Source: VAZQ01 sp963763365 (GTDB taxonomy: Bacteria; Pseudomonadota; Alphaproteobacteria; Rhizobiales; Xanthobacteraceae). From it: DNA of 64,000 bases. Position 1 is the first letter of the stretch. Each line of letters starts with the position of its first letter. The translations under genes were made by a program, and so were the position numbers. Of the stretch, positions 25,353 through 34,716 are shown in pieces. The notes beneath the pieces were generated by a model. That model made no database searches, was not told the origin of the DNA, and saw only the letters and a list, made by a program, of their open reading frames with translations. The stretch is taken from NCBI GenBank assembly GCA_963763365.1, contig CAVXOE010000015.1, forward strand, positions 124,001-188,000, written 5' to 3'.

Positions 25353-26150
25353 TCAATTACCCTCCGCCGGTTCAAGAGTGCGCGCTGGCGCAAGGTGGCT
25401 CGTCAGACGGCCCGCGACATCGCGGCGAACCAGGTTGAACTCCGGCGATGCAACGTCGCGCGGCCGCGCCAAGTCGATCATCATATCATTCTCGATCCGT
25501 CCGGGTCCCGCGCTCATCACCAGCACCCGGTCGGCCAGCAGCGCGGCCTCCTCGACCGAATGGGTCACGAAGATAACCGTCACGCGCGTGCGTGCCCAGA
25601 TCTGCAAGAGCTCGCGCTGCAACTGCTCGCGGGTCAAGGCGTCGAGCGCGCCAAAGGGCTCGTCCATCAGCAGGATGGTGGCGTCGTTCGCGAGCACGCG
25701 TGCGATCGCAACGCGCTGCTTCATGCCGCCCGAAAGCTGGTTGGGATAGCGATCGGCGAAACGTTCAAGCCCGACGAGCTTCATGTACTCCCCGGCAATT
25801 GTCTTGATCTCGCCACGCGACAGATCGCGCTGCCGCGGCCCGAAGCCGATGTTCTGCTCGACCGTCATCCAGGGAAACAGCGCGTAGTCCTGGAACACCA
25901 TGCCGCGGTCGCTGCCCGGCCCGGTGATAAGCCTGCCGTCGACCGTGACCTCTCCGGTGGTGGGCTCCTCGAAGCCGGCGACGATGCGCAACAACGTCGA
26001 CTTGCCGCAGCCGGACGCGCCGATCAGGCAGACGAACTCGCCGCGATCGATCGTGAGGTCGATCCGTGCGAGCGCCTCGATGTCGCCCGCCCCGACCGGG
26101 AAGCGCTTGGTCACACCGCGTATGCGGAGCAGAGCTTGCCGATCAGGCAT
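25353..26150 (-). CDS. SsuB/TauB-type ABC transporter ATP-binding protein
   Basis: A 265-residue ATPase with LIGASGCGKSTLLRIVAGFE (Walker A), GMVFQDYALFPWMTVEQNIG (Q loop), YPNQLSGGMKQRVAIARVLA (signature), ILLMDEPFGALDALTREQLQ (Walker B, D loop) and IFVTHSVEEAALLADRVLVM (H loop). The FPW..V..NI and D-E-P-F-G-A-L-D patterns place it in the nitrate/sulfonate/taurine family. It overlaps the permease gene by eight bases and precedes the formamidase-like hydrolase. Confidence 0.92.
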   Translation of the reverse strand: MPDRQALLRIRGVTKRFPVGAGDIEALARIDLTIDRGEFVCLIGASGCGKSTLLRIVAGFEEPTTGEVTVDGRLITGPGSDRGMVFQDYALFPWMTVEQNIGFGPRQRDLSRGEIKTIAGEYMKLVGLERFADRYPNQLSGGMKQRVAIARVLANDATILLMDEPFGALDALTREQLQRELLQIWARTRVTVIFVTHSVEEAALLADRVLVMSAGPGRIENDMMIDLARPRDVASPEFNLVRRDVAGRLTSHLAPARTLEPAEGN

Positions 26151-27009
26151 GGTGCTGCGGGCTCCAGCTCAGCACGCGGTTGCTGATCGCCACGATGATG
26201 CGGTCGGTGACGAAGCCGCAGGCGCCGATGACGATCATGCCGGTCACCACGAGATCGGTGCGCGACAGCGTGCGGCCGTCCATCACCACCGAGCCGAGCC
26301 CGGTCGGCACGCCGGTCATCTCGCCGACCACAATGAGAATCCAGGCGAAGCCGTGCGCGATGCGCAGGCCGCTGAAGATCGCCGGCAACGCCGCGGGAAA
26401 CACGATCTGCCGAAACATCGCCGAGCCCGTGCAGCCGAGCATGGCGGCCGCCTCGAACAGGCGCGGATCGACCGAGCGCACGCCGAAGATCGTGTTGAGC
26501 AGGATCGGGTAGAACGCGCCGAGGAAGACCAGAAAGATCGCGGCGTTCGGTCCGAGCCCGAAGAAGATCATCGACAGCGGCAGCCACGCCGTTACCGGGA
26601 TCGGGCGAAGCAGGTTGATGGTCGGATCGAGCAACTCCCGCAAAATCTTGATCCGGCCGATCATCAGGCCGAGTGGGATCGCAATCACCGCCGCCAGAAA
26701 GAACCCGCCGTAGACGCGCTGCGCGGACTTCCAGACGTGGGTGAGGATGGTGGCGCTGAAGGCGTCGTCGTAGATGCCCCCGAACGTGAAATCGTACATC
26801 ATCACGGCGACTTGCCGCGGGCTCGGGACCAGCCGCGTGCCGGTATAGACCACCGCGAAATGCCAGAGCAGCACCAGCAGCAGCGGGAAGCCGGCGCCGA
26901 GCGCGACGGCGCGCAGCCTCTCGTGCGAAGGCTTCCGGCGAGGGCCAGCCGGCGCCTCCGCATCGGCGCGCTCGACAGTTTCCGGAAGCGCCGTCGCCTG
27001 TTCGCTCAA
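26143..27009 (-). CDS. SsuC-type ABC transporter permease
   Basis: A 288-residue permease with six hydrophobic segments, beginning with a charged cytosolic tail and then LRAVALGAGFPLLLVLLWHF. The coupling (EAA-like) loop is FEAAAMLGCTGSAMFRQIVF, following FYPILLNTIFGVRSVD; LLRPIPVTAWLPLSMIFFGL precedes it. It is typical of BPD-type importers for sulfonates, nitrate or pyrimidine precursors. It sits between the receptor gene (19 bp upstream) and the ATPase (8-bp overlap). Confidence 0.9.
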   Translation of the reverse strand: MSEQATALPETVERADAEAPAGPRRKPSHERLRAVALGAGFPLLLVLLWHFAVVYTGTRLVPSPRQVAVMMYDFTFGGIYDDAFSATILTHVWKSAQRVYGGFFLAAVIAIPLGLMIGRIKILRELLDPTINLLRPIPVTAWLPLSMIFFGLGPNAAIFLVFLGAFYPILLNTIFGVRSVDPRLFEAAAMLGCTGSAMFRQIVFPAALPAIFSGLRIAHGFAWILIVVGEMTGVPTGLGSVVMDGRTLSRTDLVVTGMIVIGACGFVTDRIIVAISNRVLSWSPQHHA

Positions 27010-27028
27010 GACAACCTCTGGCGCGGGC

Positions 27029-27973
27029 TCACATGAACTGCTTGGAGACGAATTTATCGACGTCCGGCTGCTGGCGGATTTGCTTGTTCTCGAACATCAG
27101 CCGGGAATAGGCCTTGGCCCGCTCCACGAACTGATCATCGAGCTTCCAGACCAGCTCGACGTTCGGCTGCGCGATCTCGATTGATTTGCGCTGCTGGCCG
27201 AGCTTCTGCATCGCCAGGTCGACCATCTCCTGCGGATGGCTCATGAGGTAGTCGGCAGCCTTGCGATGCATGTCGACGATGAGCTTGATGCGCTCGGGGT
27301 TTTCCTTGATCGTTTTCTCGCTGGCGTTGAGGATCATGTTGAGCGGGCCGATCGGCGTCGAGTAGGGATATTCGACCAGCACGCCGGCGCCGTTCGCAAG
27401 GCTGATACCGGGGCCCGGCTCGGCGCCCACATAGGCGTCGATATCGCCGCGGGCGAGCGCGGACGCCATGTCGCTGAACTGCAGCCGTATCGGCTGGATG
27501 TCCTTGATGGTCATTCCTTCCATGCGCAGGCGCTCGAGGATCACCGCCTCCTGCGTCGAGCCTGGCCAGATCGCGACCTTCTTGCCCTTGAGGTCCTTGA
27601 TGGTCTTGATGCCGGTGTTTGCCCCGGCGATGACCGCCATGCCGCCGTTGTTGGCATTGGCGACGATGCGCATCGGCTCATCGGCGGCCGCGCCGAGCAA
27701 GAAGGCGGCGATGCCGTGGATGCAGGTATCGACCGTGCCGGTGAGCACGGCGTTCTTGCCGTCGGTCGGGCTTTCGAAAGGAATGACCTCGACCTTGTAG
27801 CCCGCCGGAACGAACTTCTCGTAGTAGTAGACGGTGATGCCGTGAATGAGCTTCAGCGTCCCGACCCGCAGGACCTTGTCCTGCGCCTGCGCTTGCGGCG
27901 CCGTCAGGGCGAGCCCGCATACGGACAGCGCGACAAACAGCAGCCGTCTCAACGGCCGGAGAGCAGATACCAT
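27029..27973 (-). CDS. SsuA/NMT1-type ABC substrate-binding protein
   Basis: A 314-residue receptor starting MVSALRPLRRLLFVALSVCG with a signal peptide ending ..APQAQAQ. The mature protein has LRVGTLKLIHGITVYYYEKF, GTVDTCIHGIAAFLLGAAAD, IKTIKDLKGKKVAIWPGSTQ and DIDAYVGAEPGPGISLANGA, typical of this class of periplasmic binding proteins. It heads the receptor-permease-ATPase-hydrolase run on the minus strand. The ligand is unknown; the neighbouring amidase and the divergent hydantoin-racemase-like gene hint at an amide or ureide. Confidence 0.88.
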   Translation of the reverse strand: MVSALRPLRRLLFVALSVCGLALTAPQAQAQDKVLRVGTLKLIHGITVYYYEKFVPAGYKVEVIPFESPTDGKNAVLTGTVDTCIHGIAAFLLGAAADEPMRIVANANNGGMAVIAGANTGIKTIKDLKGKKVAIWPGSTQEAVILERLRMEGMTIKDIQPIRLQFSDMASALARGDIDAYVGAEPGPGISLANGAGVLVEYPYSTPIGPLNMILNASEKTIKENPERIKLIVDMHRKAADYLMSHPQEMVDLAMQKLGQQRKSIEIAQPNVELVWKLDDQFVERAKAYSRLMFENKQIRQQPDVDKFVSKQFM

Positions 27974-28217
27974 GGTGACCCCTTGAAGGTGTGAGGCATT
28001 GGCGATGTGACCCGGCGCGGCTCGATGACTGTATCGTACAAAGCGCGCCCGGTGAACCCGCGCCAGCCTGAGGATTGAGCGACCCTTGGGCATGCGCCTG
28101 CTCGCAAAAGCGGCATCCGATGAATGATCAGCGCGTTCTTGACAAAGATCGTCCGAGACGGACCAAGCGGACGCGAAAACACGCTAACATCCGCGCGGCA
28201 CCTTCCGGACGGATTCC

Positions 28218-28955
28218 ATGCATCTGAACATCGTCAATCCGAACACGACCGCCGCCATGACGCGGATCATCGCCGATGCAGCGGCGCGGGTGGCGCGCCC
28301 CGGGACGACCATCCGCGCGGTCGAATCCGAATTCGGGCCGGCCTCGATCGAGGGCTACTACGACGACGCGTTTGCGATCCCCGGGCTGCTTCGCCGGATT
28401 GCCGAGGGAGAAGCCGAGGGTGCCGACGCCCACGTGGTCGCATGCTTCGACGACACCGGACTTGATGCCGCCCGCGCGCTCGCCGACGCGCCGGTGATCG
28501 GCATCGGCGAGGCGGCGTTTCATGCCGCGTGCTTTCTGGCACATCGCTTCGCGGTGGTGACGACGCTGGCACGGTCGATCGCCGTCATCGAAACCAATCT
28601 GTTGCGATATGGCTTCGAGCGTCGCTGCGCGCGCGTGCGGGCCGCCGACATCCCGGTGCTGGAGCTCGACCAGCCGGGCTCGAATGCTCGCCAGCGAATC
28701 GAGAGCGAGATCGAACGAGCCCTCGACGATGACCACGCCGAAGCGATCGTGCTCGGCTGCGCCGGGATGGCGGATCTGGCCGCGGCACTCTCCACTCGGT
28801 TCGGCGTGCCGGTCATTGACGGTGTCGCGGCCGCGGTAACGCAGGCGGAAGGGCTCGCCGCGCAACGCCTCAAGACCTCGAAGCGCGGCGCCTACGCGAA
28901 GCCCATTCCCAAGCGCTATTCCGGCCGGTTCGAAGACTTCTCGCCCAAGGCGTGA
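28218..28955 (+). CDS. Asp/Glu/hydantoin racemase family protein
   Basis: A 245-residue cytosolic protein starting MHLNIVNPNTTAAMTRIIAD. The N-P-N-[ST] start, HVVACFDDTGLDAARALA (first catalytic Cys, about residue 76) and AIVLGCAGMADLAAAL (second Cys) are those of hydantoin racemases (HyuE-like) and related maleate/aspartate enzymes. GIGEAAFHAACFLAHRFAVV follows the usual GI.EA pattern. It is divergent from the ABC importer/hydrolase set. It may racemise a 5-substituted hydantoin or related substrate; allantoin racemase is a close alternative. Confidence 0.85.
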   Translation: MHLNIVNPNTTAAMTRIIADAAARVARPGTTIRAVESEFGPASIEGYYDDAFAIPGLLRRIAEGEAEGADAHVVACFDDTGLDAARALADAPVIGIGEAAFHAACFLAHRFAVVTTLARSIAVIETNLLRYGFERRCARVRAADIPVLELDQPGSNARQRIESEIERALDDDHAEAIVLGCAGMADLAAALSTRFGVPVIDGVAAAVTQAEGLAAQRLKTSKRGAYAKPIPKRYSGRFEDFSPKA

Positions 28956-28996
28956 GCCCTACGCTGGATCGCAGGAGAGCCAGACACTTTCCACGC

Positions 28997-29088
28997 CGTC
29001 ATGGCCGGGCCTGTCCCGGCCATCCACGTCTTTGCCTCAGGCAGGTTCGTAAAGACGTGGATGCCCGGCACAAGCCCGGGCATGACGA
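28997..29088. repeat. Palindromic intergenic repeat, family D
   Basis: CGTCATGGCCGGGCCTGTCC.. ATCCACGTCTTT at the left mirrors AAAGACGTGGAT ..ACAAGCCCGGGCATGACG at the right, with each arm containing its own small hairpin (GGCCGGG..CCCGGCC). A second copy is at 32924-33014. Confidence 0.75.
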
Positions 29089-29117
29089 CCGCAATGACGT
29101 GCTGGACCAGCTAAAGA

Positions 29118-30008
29118 CTACGCGCCGGCTTTCTTCTGGCGGCCTTTGGCGGAGCGCGGTCCCATGGGCTCGGGCTGGAACGGTCCGTCACGCATCTCGA
29201 GATAACTCTTGAGGCCACCTGTCCGCTGCGCCTCGAACAGCTTCTCGCGATGTTCATTGTGCGACGAGTGCGCTAGCGCACCCAGCGTTCCCTCGAGCAG
29301 CAAGCCGGAATAGACGCCAGCCGCCTGCATGCCCATCATGGTGATCGCCTTGTTGAGCCGCACGGAGGGCTCCGGCACCAGCGCGATCCGCTTGGCAAGC
29401 GCGCGCGTTCTTTCCATCAGCTCTTCGTGCGGCACCACCTCGTTCACCATGCCGATGCGCAGCGCCTCCTGCGCGTCGAAATGGTCGCCGGTCAGGCCCC
29501 AACGATTGGCAGCCTTCCAGCCGCAGAGCGCGCCGAACAGGTAGGTCGTGTTCGAGATGTGCCGCACCTCCGGCTGCGCGAACACTGCCTGGTCGGATGC
29601 GATCGTGATGTCGGCGGCGAGCTGGTACCAGAAGCCGCCGCCCATGGCCCAGCCGTTGACCGCCGCGATGATCGGCTTGCCGAGACGCCACATGTGCGCC
29701 CAGTGCGCCGCGCGCTCGCCGTCCTGCCGCTGCCAGAATTCGATGTAGTCGGAATGCGACTTGCCCTTCGGGTCGATCGGCCGCGTGCCGGACGGATTGG
29801 TCGCGGCTTGATCGTAGCCCGCGCAGAACGCGCGGCCGGCCCCGGTCAGGATGATGACGCGCACAGCGCGGTCGCGGTCGGCCTTGTCGAAGGCGCGGTG
29901 CATCTCGTCTTCGAGATCGTGTGTCAGCGCGTTCATCCGGTCGGGCCGGTTGAGCGTGATGGTCGCGATGCCGTCCTCGACGGCGTAGAGGAGATCGTTG
30001 CTGGTCAT
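29118..30008 (-). CDS. Enoyl-CoA hydratase/isomerase family protein
   Basis: A 296-residue crotonase-fold protein. Recognisable parts are ITLNRPDRMNALTHDLEDEM, ILTGAGRAFCAGYDQAATNP (oxyanion hole), GKPIIAAVNGWAMGGGFWYQ and ITIASDQAVFAQPEVRH. One catalytic Glu position seen in hydratases falls within the GWAMGGGFWYQL stretch without a Glu, so hydratase activity should not be assumed; isomerase, hydrolase or decarboxylase activities occur in the family. The C-terminal tail is basic (RSAKGRQKKAGA). It stands alone, upstream of and divergent from an ABC receptor gene. Confidence 0.85.
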   Translation of the reverse strand: MTSNDLLYAVEDGIATITLNRPDRMNALTHDLEDEMHRAFDKADRDRAVRVIILTGAGRAFCAGYDQAATNPSGTRPIDPKGKSHSDYIEFWQRQDGERAAHWAHMWRLGKPIIAAVNGWAMGGGFWYQLAADITIASDQAVFAQPEVRHISNTTYLFGALCGWKAANRWGLTGDHFDAQEALRIGMVNEVVPHEELMERTRALAKRIALVPEPSVRLNKAITMMGMQAAGVYSGLLLEGTLGALAHSSHNEHREKLFEAQRTGGLKSYLEMRDGPFQPEPMGPRSAKGRQKKAGA

Positions 30009-30212
30009 TCGGGCTTCCTCCTTGAATGGCGTGGCGGCGATCGCGTGTGCGATTGACGGATGGACTCATACGCTGCCGCCTTCCATTGCGAAACCGAGCG
30101 GGCCAAGGCGCTGCGATGCATTCCGTCACGATCGCGCCAGTCGCCCATTGATTGACTTCGCATCATCGTCGTGCTGGCATGAATTATGCGTTCTTTCCCG
30201 ACGGAGCAGAAC

Positions 30213-31160
30213 ATGATCACGCTGAAAGCATTCGCGGTCGCATGGACGGCGGCGCTTCTGGCCACGCCGGCCGCCGCTCAAGGCACCAAGGTCGGCATCG
30301 GAATTTCAGGATGGACCGGCTTTGCGCCGCTCGTGCTCGCCAAGGAGGCCGGCATCTTTGCAAAGAACGGTCTCGACGTGACCTTGAAGAAGATTCCGCA
30401 GGCGAGCCGTCACCTCGCGATCGCCTCCGGCGACATCCAGTGCGCCGCCACGACGGTCGAGACCTGGATCGCGTGGAATGCCAACGGCGTCGCCACCACC
30501 CAGCTCTTCCAGATGGACAAGTCCTACGGCGCCGACGGCATGGCCGTGCGCAACAACATCGCCGCGATCAAGGACGTGAAGGGCAAGCAGGTCGCGGCCT
30601 CCGCGCCCGGTACCGCGCCCTACTTCACGCTCGCGTGGTTCCTCAAGAAGAACGGCCTGTCGGTGAAGGACGTCACCGTCGTCAACATGGAGCCGGGTCC
30701 GGCCGCGCAGGCCTTCATCGCCGGGCAGAACGACGTCGCCATGACGTACGAGCCCTATCTCTCCGCCGTGCGCGCCAAGCCCGAGGCCGGCAAGATCATC
30801 GCCACCACGCTCGACTATCCGATGGTGATGGACACGTTCGGTTGCACGCCGAAGTTCATCGCCGACAACGAGGCCGCGGTGAAGGCACTGACCAAGAGCT
30901 ATTTCGAGGCCGTCGACATGATCAAGGCCGAGCAGGCCAAGTCCTATGAGATCATGGGCGCCGACGTGAAGCAGAGCGGCGAGCAGTTCGGCAACTCGGC
31001 GAAGTATCTGCGCTGGCAGGACCAGGCGGCCAACAAGACCTTCTTCACGGGCGACTTCCAGGCCTTCAACAAGGAGGCTGCGGGCCTGCTCCTGGAGATC
31101 GGCGTGATCAAGCAGATTCCCGATCTGTCGAAGGTCGCCGACACGCGCTTCATCCAGTGA
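30213..31160 (+). CDS. SsuA/NMT1-type ABC substrate-binding protein
   Basis: A 315-residue receptor from ATG 30213, with signal peptide MITLKAFAVAWTAALLATPA followed by AAAQG. The mature domain begins KVGIGISGWTGFAPLVLAKE, AGIFAKNGLDVTLKKIPQAS, then IAAIKDVKGKQVAASAPGTA and GQNDVAMTYEPYLSAV. The GISGWTG..P start is that of taurine/aliphatic-sulfonate or ThiY-like receptors. It is followed, after a large inverted repeat, by its permease and ATPase genes. Confidence 0.88.
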   Translation: MITLKAFAVAWTAALLATPAAAQGTKVGIGISGWTGFAPLVLAKEAGIFAKNGLDVTLKKIPQASRHLAIASGDIQCAATTVETWIAWNANGVATTQLFQMDKSYGADGMAVRNNIAAIKDVKGKQVAASAPGTAPYFTLAWFLKKNGLSVKDVTVVNMEPGPAAQAFIAGQNDVAMTYEPYLSAVRAKPEAGKIIATTLDYPMVMDTFGCTPKFIADNEAAVKALTKSYFEAVDMIKAEQAKSYEIMGADVKQSGEQFGNSAKYLRWQDQAANKTFFTGDFQAFNKEAAGLLLEIGVIKQIPDLSKVADTRFIQ

Positions 31161-31190
31161 ACTAATGATTGCCAAGGTGATCCCGCGGGC

Positions 31191-31309
31191 TCGGTGGGCT
31201 CCCTCTCCCATAGGGAGAGGGGTGGGGTGAGGGGTTACGGTCTATAGAGGGCTTGGTAACCCCCTCACCCCAACCCTCTCCCCAAATGGGGAGAGGGAGC
31301 CGCACCGAG
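31191..31309. repeat. Large inverted repeat (CTCCCTCTCCC type) between receptor and permease genes
   Basis: CGGTGGGCTCCCTCTCCC with AGGGGTGGGGTGAGGGGTTAC at the left pairs with GTAACCCCCTCACCCC and GGGGAGAGGGAGCC.GCACCGA at the right. The stem is very long with a short AT-richer centre (GGTCTATAGAGGGCTT). It may reduce downstream expression relative to the receptor, like the pstS-pstC hairpin. Confidence 0.8.
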
Positions 31310-31341
31310 TTCGCCGCACGATCCGGATCACAGCGTCAAAT

Positions 31342-32115
31342 ATGAAACCGCTGACGTCGATCTCAACCACGCTCCGCGTCGCGCTCGGCATTCTGTTCTT
31401 TGTCGTCTTCTTTGCCGCCTGGGCGTACGCGACGCTGGGCGGCTATGTGTCGAAGACGTTCCTCGCCGATCCGCTCACAATGATAGATGACGGCTGGCTG
31501 CTCCTCACGAAGCATGGCTTCCACAAGGACATCGCGATCACGATCTGGCGCGTCCTCGGCGGGTTCACACTCGCCGCGCTGGTCGCCATTCCGCTCGGCA
31601 TCCTGATGGGCGCCTACAAGCCGATCGAAGCGTTCCTCGAGCCGTTCGTCTCCTTCGCGCGATACCTTCCGGCCTCCGCCTTCATTCCGCTGCTGATCCT
31701 GTGGGCGGGGGTTGGCGAATTGCAGAAGCTGCTGGTCATCTTCATCGGCTCGGTGTTCCAGATCGTGCTGATGGTGGCGGTGGCGGTCGCCAGCGTGCGG
31801 CGCGACCTGGTCGAAGCCGCGCTGACGCTCGGCGCCCGCGACCGCGGCATCCTGGGGCGCGTGCTGATCCCCGCCTCCGCACCGAACATCGCCGAAATTC
31901 TCCGGCTCGTGCTGGGCTGGGCCTGGACCTATGTGATCGTGGCCGAGTTGATCGGCTCATCGTCCGGCATCGGCCATATGATCATCGACAGCCAGGCGCT
32001 GCTCGCCACCGGCCAGATGATCTTCGGCATCATCGTGATCGGCGTGATCGGGCTCATTTCCGATTTTCTGTTCAAGTGGGGAAACCGGGCGCTGTTTCCG
32101 TGGAGCCTGGCGTGA
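31342..32115 (+). CDS. SsuC-type ABC transporter permease
   Basis: A 257-residue permease with six hydrophobic stretches. FVVFFAAWAYATLGGYVSKT is followed by WRVLGGFTLAALVAIPLGIL, SFARYLPASAFIPLLILWAG, VRRDLVEAALTLGARDRGIL (the EAA coupling loop) and LIGSSSGIGHMIIDSQALLA. It is typical of sulfonate/nitrate-class importers. Its stop overlaps the ATPase GTG start (GTGA), so the two are coupled. Confidence 0.9.
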   Translation: MKPLTSISTTLRVALGILFFVVFFAAWAYATLGGYVSKTFLADPLTMIDDGWLLLTKHGFHKDIAITIWRVLGGFTLAALVAIPLGILMGAYKPIEAFLEPFVSFARYLPASAFIPLLILWAGVGELQKLLVIFIGSVFQIVLMVAVAVASVRRDLVEAALTLGARDRGILGRVLIPASAPNIAEILRLVLGWAWTYVIVAELIGSSSGIGHMIIDSQALLATGQMIFGIIVIGVIGLISDFLFKWGNRALFPWSLA

Positions 32116-32898
32116 GCGGGCTCGTCATCGAAGACGTGTCGCGCAGCTTTCCGGGCGTGCACGGCGGCGCGCCGACGCAGGCGCTGCAACCGATCAACCT
32201 GAAGATCGCCGACAACGATCTCGTCACGATCCTGGGCCCTTCGGGCTGCGGCAAGTCGACCCTGCTGCGGCTGATCGCCGGTCTCGACCACGCCAGCACC
32301 GGCCGGATCATGCTCGACGGCAAACCCGTCACCCGGCCGGGACCCGACCGCGGCATGGTGTTCCAGTCCTACACGCTGTTTCCCTGGCTGTCGGTCGCCG
32401 ACAACATCGCCTTCGGTCTGCGCGAGAAGGGCGTGGCGGCGCGAGCGCCGGACCGAGATCGTGCGCGACTGGCTCTCCCGCATCGGCCTGACCGGCTTCG
32501 AGCATCATTATCCGAAGCAGCTCTCCGGCGGCATGCAGCAGCGCACCGCGATCGCGCGCGCGCTCGCCAACGATCCGGCGATCCTCCTGCTCGACGAACC
32601 GTTCGGCGCGCTCGACAACCAGACCCGTGCGCTGATGCAGGAGCTTCTGCTCGGCATCTGGGAGCGCGAGCGCAAGACCGTGCTGTTCGTGACGCACGAC
32701 ATCGAGGAGGCGATCTTCCTCGGCTCACGGGTGGTGGTGATGACCGCGCGGCCGGGACGCATCAAGGCCGACGTGCCGATCGGCCTGCCGCACCCGCGCC
32801 ATTACACGCTCAAGACGTCACCGGAATTCTCCGCGCTCAAGGCACGGCTGACCGAGGAAATCCGCGCCGAAGCCGTGCTCGCGGCTGGGGGGCATTGA
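32112..32898 (+). CDS. SsuB-type ABC transporter ATP-binding protein (frameshifted in this sequence)
   Basis: About 261 residues when corrected, from GTG 32112. Walker A (LGPSGCGKSTLLRLIAGLDH) and the Q loop (GMVFQSYTLFPWLSVADNIA) are in the first frame; the signature (YPKQLSGGMQQRTAIARALA), Walker B (ILLLDEPFGALDNQTRALMQ) and H loop (LFVTHDIEEAIFLGSRVVVM) are in the second. The frame changes within 32436-32453; one extra G near 32450 would restore LREKGVAARAPTEIVRDWLS. Core motifs are intact, so the gene is probably functional in the organism. Confidence 0.85.
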
Positions 32899-32923
32899 AG
32901 CCCGCGCGCTGAAGGGGATGACT

Positions 32924-33014
32924 CGTCATGCCCGGCCTTGTGCCGGGCATCCACGTCTTACCTTCTTGAGTCAATTCAAAGACGTGGATGGCCGGGACAA
33001 GCCCGGCCATGACG
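32924..33014. repeat. Palindromic intergenic repeat, family D (second copy)
   Basis: CGTCATGCCCGGCCTTGTGCC .. ATCCACGTCTT at the left and AAAGACGTGGATGGCC .. AAGCCCGGCCATGACG at the right, the same layout as the unit at 28997-29088. It lies between the convergent ABC ATPase and hutU genes. Confidence 0.75.
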
Positions 33015-33042
33015 ACGTGGAGACGTCGCACCTTACTGTGAG

Positions 33043-34716
33043 CTACAATGAGATGCTCGGCAGCTTCAGGCCGTGCTGGCGCGCGCAGGCGATGGCATCG
33101 TCGTAGCCGGCATCGGCGTGCCGCATGACGCCGGTCGCCGGGTCGTTCCACAACACCCGCTCGATCCGGCGCGCCGCTTCCGGCGTGCCGTCGCACACGA
33201 CCACCATGCCGGCGTGCTGCGAATAGCCGATGCCGACGCCGCCGCCGTGATGGAACGACACCCAGGTCGCGCCCGACGCGCAATTGAGCAGCGCGTTGAT
33301 CAGCGGCCAGTCCGAGACGGCGTCGGAGCCGTCCTTCATGGCTTCGGTCTCGCGATTGGGGCTCGCGACCGATCCGGAATCGAGATGATCGCGGCCGATG
33401 ACGATCGGTGCCTTCAACTCGCCGCTTGCCACCATCTCGTTGAAGGCTAAGCCCAGCCGATGGCGGTCGCCCAGCCCGACCCAGCAGATGCGCGCAGGCA
33501 GGCCTTGGAACTTGATGCGCGAGCGCGCCATGTCCAGCCAATTGTGGAGATGGCTATCGTTGGGCATCAGCTCCTTCACCTTCGCGTCGGTGCGGTAGAT
33601 GTCTTCGGGATCGCCGGACAATGCGGCCCAGCGGAACGGCCCAACGCCGCGGCAGAACAGCGGACGGATATAGGCCGGCACGAAGCCCGGAAAGTCGAAC
33701 GCATCGGCGACGCCGGTCTCCTTCGCCATCTGCCGGATGTTGTTGCCGTAGTCGAGCGTCGGCACGCCGCGCCGCCAGAACTCGAGCATCGCGCGCACGT
33801 GCACCGCCATCGACTGCTTCGCGGTGCGCTCGACGCCCTTCGGATCGCTGGCACGCCGCGCTTCCCATTCGGCGAGCGTCCAGCCGGCCGGCAGGTAACC
33901 GTTGACCGGATCGTGCGCCGACGTCTGGTCCGTCACCGCATCCGGCCTGACGCCTTTGCTGACCAATGCCGGCAGGATTTCGGCGGCATTGCCGAGCACC
34001 CCGACCGAGACCGGCCGCTTCTCGGCGCACGCCCGCTCGATGATCGTCAGCGCCTCGTCGATACTCTTCGCCTGCACGTCGAGATAGCCGGTCTTGAGCC
34101 GCATCTCGATGCGCGAAGGCTGGCATTCGATCGCCAGCATCGAGGCGCCCGCCATGGTCGCGGCCAACGGCTGCGCGCCGCCCATGCCGCCAAGGCCCGC
34201 GGTCAAGAACCATTTTCCCGCGAGGCTGCCGCCATAGTGCCGGCGCCCTAGCTCGGCGAAGGTCTCGTAGGTGCCCTGCACGATGCCCTGCGAGCCGATG
34301 TAGATCCACGAGCCCGCGGTCATCTGGCCGTACATCATCAGGCCCTTGCGATCGAGCTCGCTGAAGTGATCGAGCGTCGCCCAATGCGGCACGATGTTGG
34401 AATTGGCGATGAGCACACGCGGCGCATCCGGATGCGTGCGGAAGATGCCGACCGGCTTGCCGGACTGCACGCAGAGCGTCTCGTCGCCCTCCAGGCCCCG
34501 CAGCGACGCGACGATGCGATCGAAACTCTCCCAGTCGCGCGCGGCACGCCCGATGCCGCCGTAGACCACGAGCTCGTGCGGCTTCTCGGCCACCTCGGGG
34601 TCGAGGTTGTTCATCAGCATGCGCAGCGGCGCTTCGGTGAGCCAGCTCTTGGCGCTGAGCTCCCGCCCGCGCGGCGCGCGGATGGTGCGGGCATTGTCGA
34701 GGCGGGTGGCCATCAT
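33043..34716 (-). CDS. hutU: Urocanate hydratase
   Basis: A full-length 557-residue urocanase starting MMATRLDNARTIRAPRGREL. Landmarks are ELVVYGGIGRAARDWESFDR, SGKPVGIFRTHPDAPRVLIA, MTAGSWIYIGSQGIVQGTYE, AGLGGMGGAQPLAATMAGAS (NAD site), FDFPGFVPAYIRPLFCRGVG, LPARICWVGLGDRHRLGLAF (catalytic Cys) and WVSFHHGGGVGIGYSQHAGM. It hydrates urocanate to 4-imidazolone-5-propanoate with tightly bound NAD. No hutH, hutI, hutG or hutC is in the window. Its ATG overlaps the ligase stop (as ATGA, once the ligase frame is repaired), placing it in the hyuA-hyuB-SDR-ligase transcript, an unusual home. Confidence 0.95.
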   Translation of the reverse strand: MMATRLDNARTIRAPRGRELSAKSWLTEAPLRMLMNNLDPEVAEKPHELVVYGGIGRAARDWESFDRIVASLRGLEGDETLCVQSGKPVGIFRTHPDAPRVLIANSNIVPHWATLDHFSELDRKGLMMYGQMTAGSWIYIGSQGIVQGTYETFAELGRRHYGGSLAGKWFLTAGLGGMGGAQPLAATMAGASMLAIECQPSRIEMRLKTGYLDVQAKSIDEALTIIERACAEKRPVSVGVLGNAAEILPALVSKGVRPDAVTDQTSAHDPVNGYLPAGWTLAEWEARRASDPKGVERTAKQSMAVHVRAMLEFWRRGVPTLDYGNNIRQMAKETGVADAFDFPGFVPAYIRPLFCRGVGPFRWAALSGDPEDIYRTDAKVKELMPNDSHLHNWLDMARSRIKFQGLPARICWVGLGDRHRLGLAFNEMVASGELKAPIVIGRDHLDSGSVASPNRETEAMKDGSDAVSDWPLINALLNCASGATWVSFHHGGGVGIGYSQHAGMVVVCDGTPEAARRIERVLWNDPATGVMRHADAGYDDAIACARQHGLKLPSISL

